From contig CAJNAR010000102.1 of assembly GCA_905220665.1 (NCBI GenBank), positions 1-24,831 of the forward strand: DNA of 24,831 nt, in the 5' to 3' direction. The position numbers and the translations under genes are program-made. Below, in pieces: positions 20,806 to 24,831 of this stretch (within the stretch, counting starts at the first letter, position 1; each line of letters starts with the position of its first letter). The notes beneath the pieces are model-generated. The model made no database searches. It saw only the letters and a program-made list of their open reading frames with translations, and had not been told where the DNA came from. This DNA is from Albugo candida. Its lineage: Eukaryota > Oomycota > Peronosporomycetes > Albuginales > Albuginaceae.

Positions 20806-21171
20806 TCGCCATGAGCATTAACACATTACCACCAGTATTCAGTATCATTTGATTCGCTAACAACGAGTATTTATATAGAGATAAGAGAACAATTTTCAAT
20901 CCGATCCCACAAAGCACCTGTACGTATTACAATGTGACACTGTCACAATGTTTCTATCCCCGATTGTGTTGCTTCCTAGCAGCTTGTACATATAAATCCA
21001 TCATATATTATGTATGTTCTACATGCCCTCAAATGACTGCACCGAATCATGCGCTAGATACGTAATAATATCGCGGCATAATGCTTCACGACAGGCACTA
21101 CCGTAAACTTCAAATCTTCTACTCCTCTTTGGCTTGCATCTATTCCATACACTGATAAAGAATACTTTAGA
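20806..21171. other. Intergenic stretch with a small perfect palindrome
   Basis: No coding remnant is recognised. A 15-bp inverted repeat TGTGACACTGTCACA (20933-20947, one-base centre) is flanked on both sides by ACAATGT-type sequence. The region lies between the divergently oriented TPR/proline-rich remnants (minus) and spermidine synthase (plus), so it may be a former bidirectional promoter region; this is inference. Confidence 0.4.
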
Positions 21172-22089
21172 CAATAAAATTGGTTTACAGAGACCGAGGC
21201 ACTATGACCAGGACGAAAATTCTTTAAACAAATAGCAGAAGTGCTGTATCAAGGGATCTGACTTCCAAGACATTATGGTGTTAAAGCCTAGCTACGGTAA
21301 TGTTCTGGTATTGGATGGGGTCATCCAGGCTACTGAACGAAACAAATTTGCGTATCAGAAAATGATAGCACATCTTCCAACGTTTGCACATGTGAAGCTA
21401 AAGAATGTTCTAATTGTAGGTGGGGGCGATGTTGCAGTTCTACGTGAAGCGGCCAAACACGATTGAGTGGAGCGAATCGTAATGTGTGAAATCGGTCCAA
21501 AAGCCTGTGCAGTCTCAAAGAAACGTTTTGCAACATAGCTTGCCGATTCATTAAACGATACACGATTATACTTGGTATATGATGATGCAGCAAAATATTT
21601 GAAAGATGAAAACACTGAGAGATTTGATGTGTGTATCGTTGACTTAATCTGATCCCATCGGTCTAGCCGAAGTCTTGTTTCAAACTGAATTCTATCAACA
21701 TATGTGTGATGCACTGACTGCTGACGGTATCTGCACTCAAGGAGAATGTTTACGGCTACATCTAGATTTGATCAAGAACGTGATGAACGAATTCAATTTA
21801 CTTTTTCCTACTGTGGATCACACCCACACCACTATACTTACGTACCTATCAGGCCACATTTGGATTTAGTATTTGCTCCAATGAGAAACCGTTGTGTTCA
21901 CATGTTCCTTCCCACAGTCTACTCGTATTTTTTTTGATTTTATATCATATTAGATGTGCGAGACCGAAACGTAGACCAGCGTGGGAGACGGAAAAAACTC
22001 TACGCTATTGCTCGCCCTCGATGCATCACGGAGCCTTCACCATACCAGCGAATGTTGCTCTAAGAAGAATATTTAACGGAAGATTGTAG
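21172..22089 (+). pseudogene. Spermidine synthase pseudogene
   Basis: The whole length of a spermidine synthase (about 305 codons) is readable. The N-terminal WFTETEAL is followed by TGA where the family has Trp (about 21211), then [28 protein letters not shown] is at about 21293-21350. The S-adenosyl group-binding loop reads [18 protein letters not shown] (about 21408-21460), where the family has GGGDGG. A DxxDP-type active-site loop is kept as SDPIGLAEVLFQTEFYQ (about 21651-21700), one frame from the preceding strand. CTQGECLRLHLDLIK (about 21734-21778) and LRYCSPSMHHGAFTIP (about 21996-22043) lead to a natural-looking stop at 22087-22089. The enzyme transfers an aminopropyl group from decarboxylated S-adenosylmethionine to putrescine. 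At least four frameshifts and one nonsense change show it is inactive, although most binding residues persist, suggesting fairly recent decay. Confidence 0.9.
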
Positions 22090-23015
22090 CCGCAATTGAT
22101 CTGGGAATGGAAGGAGGTGTGATCATTGACTGTAGCCGTTCGGTTCCATTGTCCGAGGATAGCCATTGTCCAACATATTTTCTAGAAGATATTTTAACTC
22201 CCGAAGAAGATTGGTTGTACCTGAGAAGGGGTGCGTGCACCTGGTACACCGTCAAGAAGTTGTCAGTGAAAAAATGTCTGTCAAGCTCGCCAAAGGTGTC
22301 GTCGAATACGGCCGAGTTGCGATACGAAAACATAATTACAAGTCCAGACGAATCTGAGTAAGTAAATCTCGAATCAAATATCGAATAGCGGTATCAGACA
22401 TCAGAATCGGGTAACTCGCTCGTGACGAGGCGAGGGAAAAACAATTTACCGTTATAGAAACTGATGATGTAGTCGTGGGATCAAGTGATGATGGATTGGG
22501 TATCGGTACGGTCACGATGATTGCTTTTTTTTAGCAAGAAGTCATTCGCAAACGCTACGACTTGTGCGTCCACGCCAATGCTTTCAATGAGCACGGCCCT
22601 GTTAAATGTCAATAATCGATAGTAATTGGCACACGGCAGCCATTCACGTTGGATAATTGAAGCATGAGATGTCTTATACGAAGTAGACGCTCGATTGGGA
22701 CCAAAAACATCCGCGGTGGGTGTGATAATGAACATGGATTCGGTCATATTCGCAAAAGAAGACGGTTGCATCAGCTAGTTCACAGTACGAAGACGTTAGG
22801 CTCAAATTACAATCATAGAAGCAATTTGTCAGCTCTGAAATATCTGATCATCACATCGTTTGCCTTCCTCTAAAAGTGGCTTCATTCACTATGTACATGG
22901 TCCCATCAGTATACCTGCGTTTACTCTGGCTGTGATCTCGCTCGGCTCTAGAGTCTCGTAGGACAATATCCTCGGGCATTACAAATTAAAAGTAAGATGA
23001 ACCCAACCGATGCCT
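22090..23015. other. Unassigned region after spermidine synthase
   Basis: An ATG-started frame at 22107-22361 (84 codons; MEGGVIIDCSRSVPLSEDSH then EDILTPEEDWLYLRRGACTW) looks protein-like but matches no family I know. It follows the spermidine synthase stop by 17 bases and could be a fragment of a neighbouring gene. From 22362 to 23015 overlapping frames exist on both strands (for example minus 22771-22481) with no recognisable motif. Confidence 0.35.
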
Positions 23016-23019
23016 TCAC

Positions 23020-23190
23020 TGTTGATGGTGTAGACCACACTGGACACTGAAGGCCATGCTTAAGATTCCAATATTATATGCACTGTAGTTAGCAATCTAC
23101 AACATAATAAATCTACTTTTCGTTTTTCTTGAACGTAGTGTCCCGAACCATCTCTTCCAAAAGGTCCTTCTTCGACATCAACCTCGTCGA
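23020..23190 (+). repeat. LTR-like repeat, unit 1
   Basis: This unit starts TGTTGATGGTGTAGACCACA and matches 23276-23430 over about 155 bp with scattered substitutions. A TGTTGATGG start is typical of a long terminal repeat, where TG marks the 5' end. A solo or nested LTR is the best reading, but no internal retrotransposon coding sequence lies between the units. Confidence 0.65.
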
Positions 23191-23275
23191 ACCACTGGTC
23201 GCTGTATCGATCCCGACAATGCGTCCAATCCCTACAAACCACCGGCCCTGCATCGATACCGACAGACGCCTAAAC

Positions 23276-23430
23276 TGTTGATGGTGTAGACCACATTGGA
23301 CACTAAGGGCGATGCTAGAGATTCTAATATTACATTTACTGTAGTTGGCAATCTAAAACTCAATAAACGTACTTTTCATTTTCGCGACCGTAATGTCCCG
23401 AACGATCTCCTCAACAAGCCCCTTCACCAA
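23276..23430 (+). repeat. LTR-like repeat, unit 2
   Basis: Same orientation as unit 1, offset by 256 bp. Shared blocks include GATGGTGTAGACCACA, TGGACACT, CTGTAGTT-GCAATCTA and GTCCCGAAC. AATAAA-like sequence inside both units (near 23107 and 23361) would fit the R region of an LTR. The roughly 85-bp spacer between units (about 23191-23275) is unlike either. Confidence 0.65.
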
Positions 23431-23489
23431 AAAAATCACAGCTCGCAGTCTCATAAACCTATATTTAATAAACAGCACGATATATTGTA

Positions 23490-23815
23490 AAAATTACACT
23501 AGTAGCTAAGCTACTGCAAGTGCTCCAAAAACGCACTTTGATGATTGAATAGACACTGTCAGAATGCATACTCAAACATTTCCACATAAAAGAAATACTG
23601 AAGCGGCTTTTATACGCCATGAATATCTCTGAGACACGCATCAAATTATACCTGTACTGACTTGTCTTTTTTTTTGCTCGTGTTGTGAAGTGCGCGTTGC
23701 GTTCTATATTCATTATTGGCTGAAAACAAAACGTGCATACTCTACGTATGTAAAGTCTGTGATCAGTCACCTGGGTAGTGCGTTTTCTCATTCTGCAAGC
23801 TTAAGAGTACGTTGC
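23490..23815. repeat. Dispersed subtelomeric repeat, copy 2
   Basis: Second copy of the repeat at 13390-13700, same orientation, about 10.1 kb away. The clearest shared stretch is GAGACACGC followed by AATTATAC, TGTACTGA and TTGTCTT (about 23631-23670 against 13547-13582). It follows directly after the LTR-like units, while copy 1 has no such units in front of it. Confidence 0.7.
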
Positions 23816-24230
23816 TACAAGTCAGAGAGTAAATAGATACATTAAACTCGAATGGAAGAACAGCTTCGTGATTTTTCTATTTGATATTTCTACTAATCAT
23901 ACACATTTGTATTTATTTTTATAAAACAATACTTTAGAGTTCATCAGTGTCGAAAAAAAATACGCGCTCGAAATGCCGTTATACATGAGTTCTTTTGACT
24001 CGCTAGGTATCATTATTTTCTTGCATAATATAAAAAATAGACGAAACTGTCAAATGTTTCTTGTATCAAGATGTAGTAGGAATATAGAAAACATCATTAG
24101 CATTACAGTCTATGGAAAGTTGAGTGATGTGAGTGTGAAGCTCGTTAACAGCTGGTAATTGTAACTTTCTATAACTGATCTCAAGAAGTTACTATACCTT
24201 TTCTCATTTCAACAACCGACGGGTGGCATG
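23816..24230. other. AT-rich subtelomeric spacer
   Basis: No gene, repeat or RNA is recognised. The sequence is AT-rich with short poly(A) and poly(T) runs. A 61-codon plus frame at 23973-24158 has no recognisable feature. Confidence 0.5.
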
Positions 24231-24282
24231 GAGAGTCCTAGACAGTAGACGCATGGGCTCATTTGGGGCTCTCAGATTGCCA
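24231..24282 (+). repeat. Subtelomere-associated repeat, unit 1
   Basis: Contains GACAGTAGACG, GGCTCATTTG and ends in a TGCCA; the same order occurs at 24421-24467. The two are imperfect direct repeats about 186 bp apart, just inside the telomere. Confidence 0.6.
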
Positions 24283-24420
24283 CGGTCGGTATCGGAGTAC
24301 AAGCGATTACCCGCGAACGGTAAAATACAAATGGATCGTTTTATCATTGAGCTCCAGCCCTTTTTCTCTTTCCTATAGGTTTCTATAGGGGAGCTGCAGT
24401 GCGGATCATGCGGCATCGGG

Positions 24421-24467
24421 GATGGAGGACAGTAGACGAAGAGCTCATTTGAAATCCCCAGGTGCCA
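24421..24467 (+). repeat. Subtelomere-associated repeat, unit 2
   Basis: Carries GGACAGTAGACGAAGAGCTC followed by ATTTG and, further on, GTGCCA, matching unit 1 at 24231-24282 with substitutions. It ends 57 bases before the first telomeric repeat. Confidence 0.6.
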
Positions 24468-24524
24468 AATGCATCAGTCTACTTTGGATGCACAACTTCG
24501 AAAATCTCCGAGCGAAGGGAGGTG

Positions 24525-24831
24525 TTTAGGGTTTAGGGTTTAGGGTTTAGGGTTTAGGGTTTAGGGTTTAGGGTTTAGGGTTTAGGGTTTAGGGTTTAGG
24601 GTTTAGGGTTTAGGGTTTAGGGTTTAGGGTTTAGGGTTTAGGGTTTAGGGTTTAGGGTTTAGGGTTTAGGGTTTAGGGTTTAGGGTTTAGGGTTTAGGGT
24701 TTAGGGTTTAGGGTTTAGGGTTTAGGGTTTAGGGTTTAGGGTTTAGGGTTTAGGGTTTAGGGTTTAGGGTTTAGGGTTTAGGGTTTAGGGTTTAGGGTTT
24801 AGGGTTTAGGGTTTAGGGTTTAGGGTTTAGG
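24525..24831 (+). repeat. Telomere, (TTTAGGG)n
   Basis: The array holds 43 complete TTTAGGG units plus a partial one (TTTAGG) to the end of the window, with no variant unit visible. The G-rich strand runs 5' to 3' toward the right edge, as expected for a right-hand chromosome end. The junction is abrupt, after GGAGGTG at 24518-24524. The repeat type is that of oomycetes and plants. Confidence 0.98.

Noticed and set aside
24525..24831. CRISPR-like or satellite array
   Set aside because: A 7-bp perfect unit without spacers at the sequence end is a telomere.

Overview
The window is the end of a eukaryotic chromosome. It finishes in an uninterrupted TTTAGGG telomere array (24525-24831), and everything to its left is subtelomeric DNA made of decayed transposons and broken host genes. 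TTTAGGG occurs in oomycetes, land plants and a few other protists. The rest of the content points to an oomycete: an L1-type LINE whose first ORF has an RRM-like domain followed by a Lys/Gln-rich tail, a chromodomain-bearing Ty3/Gypsy element, axonemal-type dynein heavy chain pieces and intron-poor gene remnants. Genus is not decidable by eye; a compact, zoospore-related lineage such as Albugo is a guess only.

Layout. 5-167 and 3825-3987 are two arms of a nearly identical inverted repeat of about 163 bp. Between them lie a decayed Ty3/Gypsy pol on the minus strand (about 1114-3290: RNase H, integrase, chromodomain), a 40-bp direct duplication around an A/C-rich insert (2605-2771), and a nest of three tRNA-derived SINE heads (about 3300-3566). 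A long decayed LINE follows on the plus strand (3825 to about 10850): hairpin-rich 5' UTR, ORF1, a linking segment, APE endonuclease, reverse transcriptase, and a Cys/His C-terminal domain. Its initiator has become TTG and its frame is broken many times.

From 10.87 to 22.1 kb the window holds dead host genes. A dynein heavy chain AAA3-AAA4 segment lies on minus (12620-10870). A dynein heavy chain C-terminal segment lies on plus (14114-15904). A long TPR protein, best read as a SKI3/TTC37-like superkiller subunit, lies on minus (20624-16200), with a short proline-rich protein tail just upstream of it (20805-20635). A full-length spermidine synthase lies on plus (21172-22089). All are readable only by changing frame and passing stop codons, yet their motifs remain collinear at normal family spacing, so these look like degenerate copies rather than intron-containing live genes.

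The last 2 kb hold two tandem LTR-like repeats (256-bp period), a second copy of a dispersed repeat also seen at 13.4 kb, a pair of subtelomere-associated repeats, and the telomere. I see no complete live protein-coding gene. The main interest is the structure: the inverted-repeat arms, the SINE cluster, the LINE 5' UTR hairpins and the concentration of dead conserved host genes next to the telomere.
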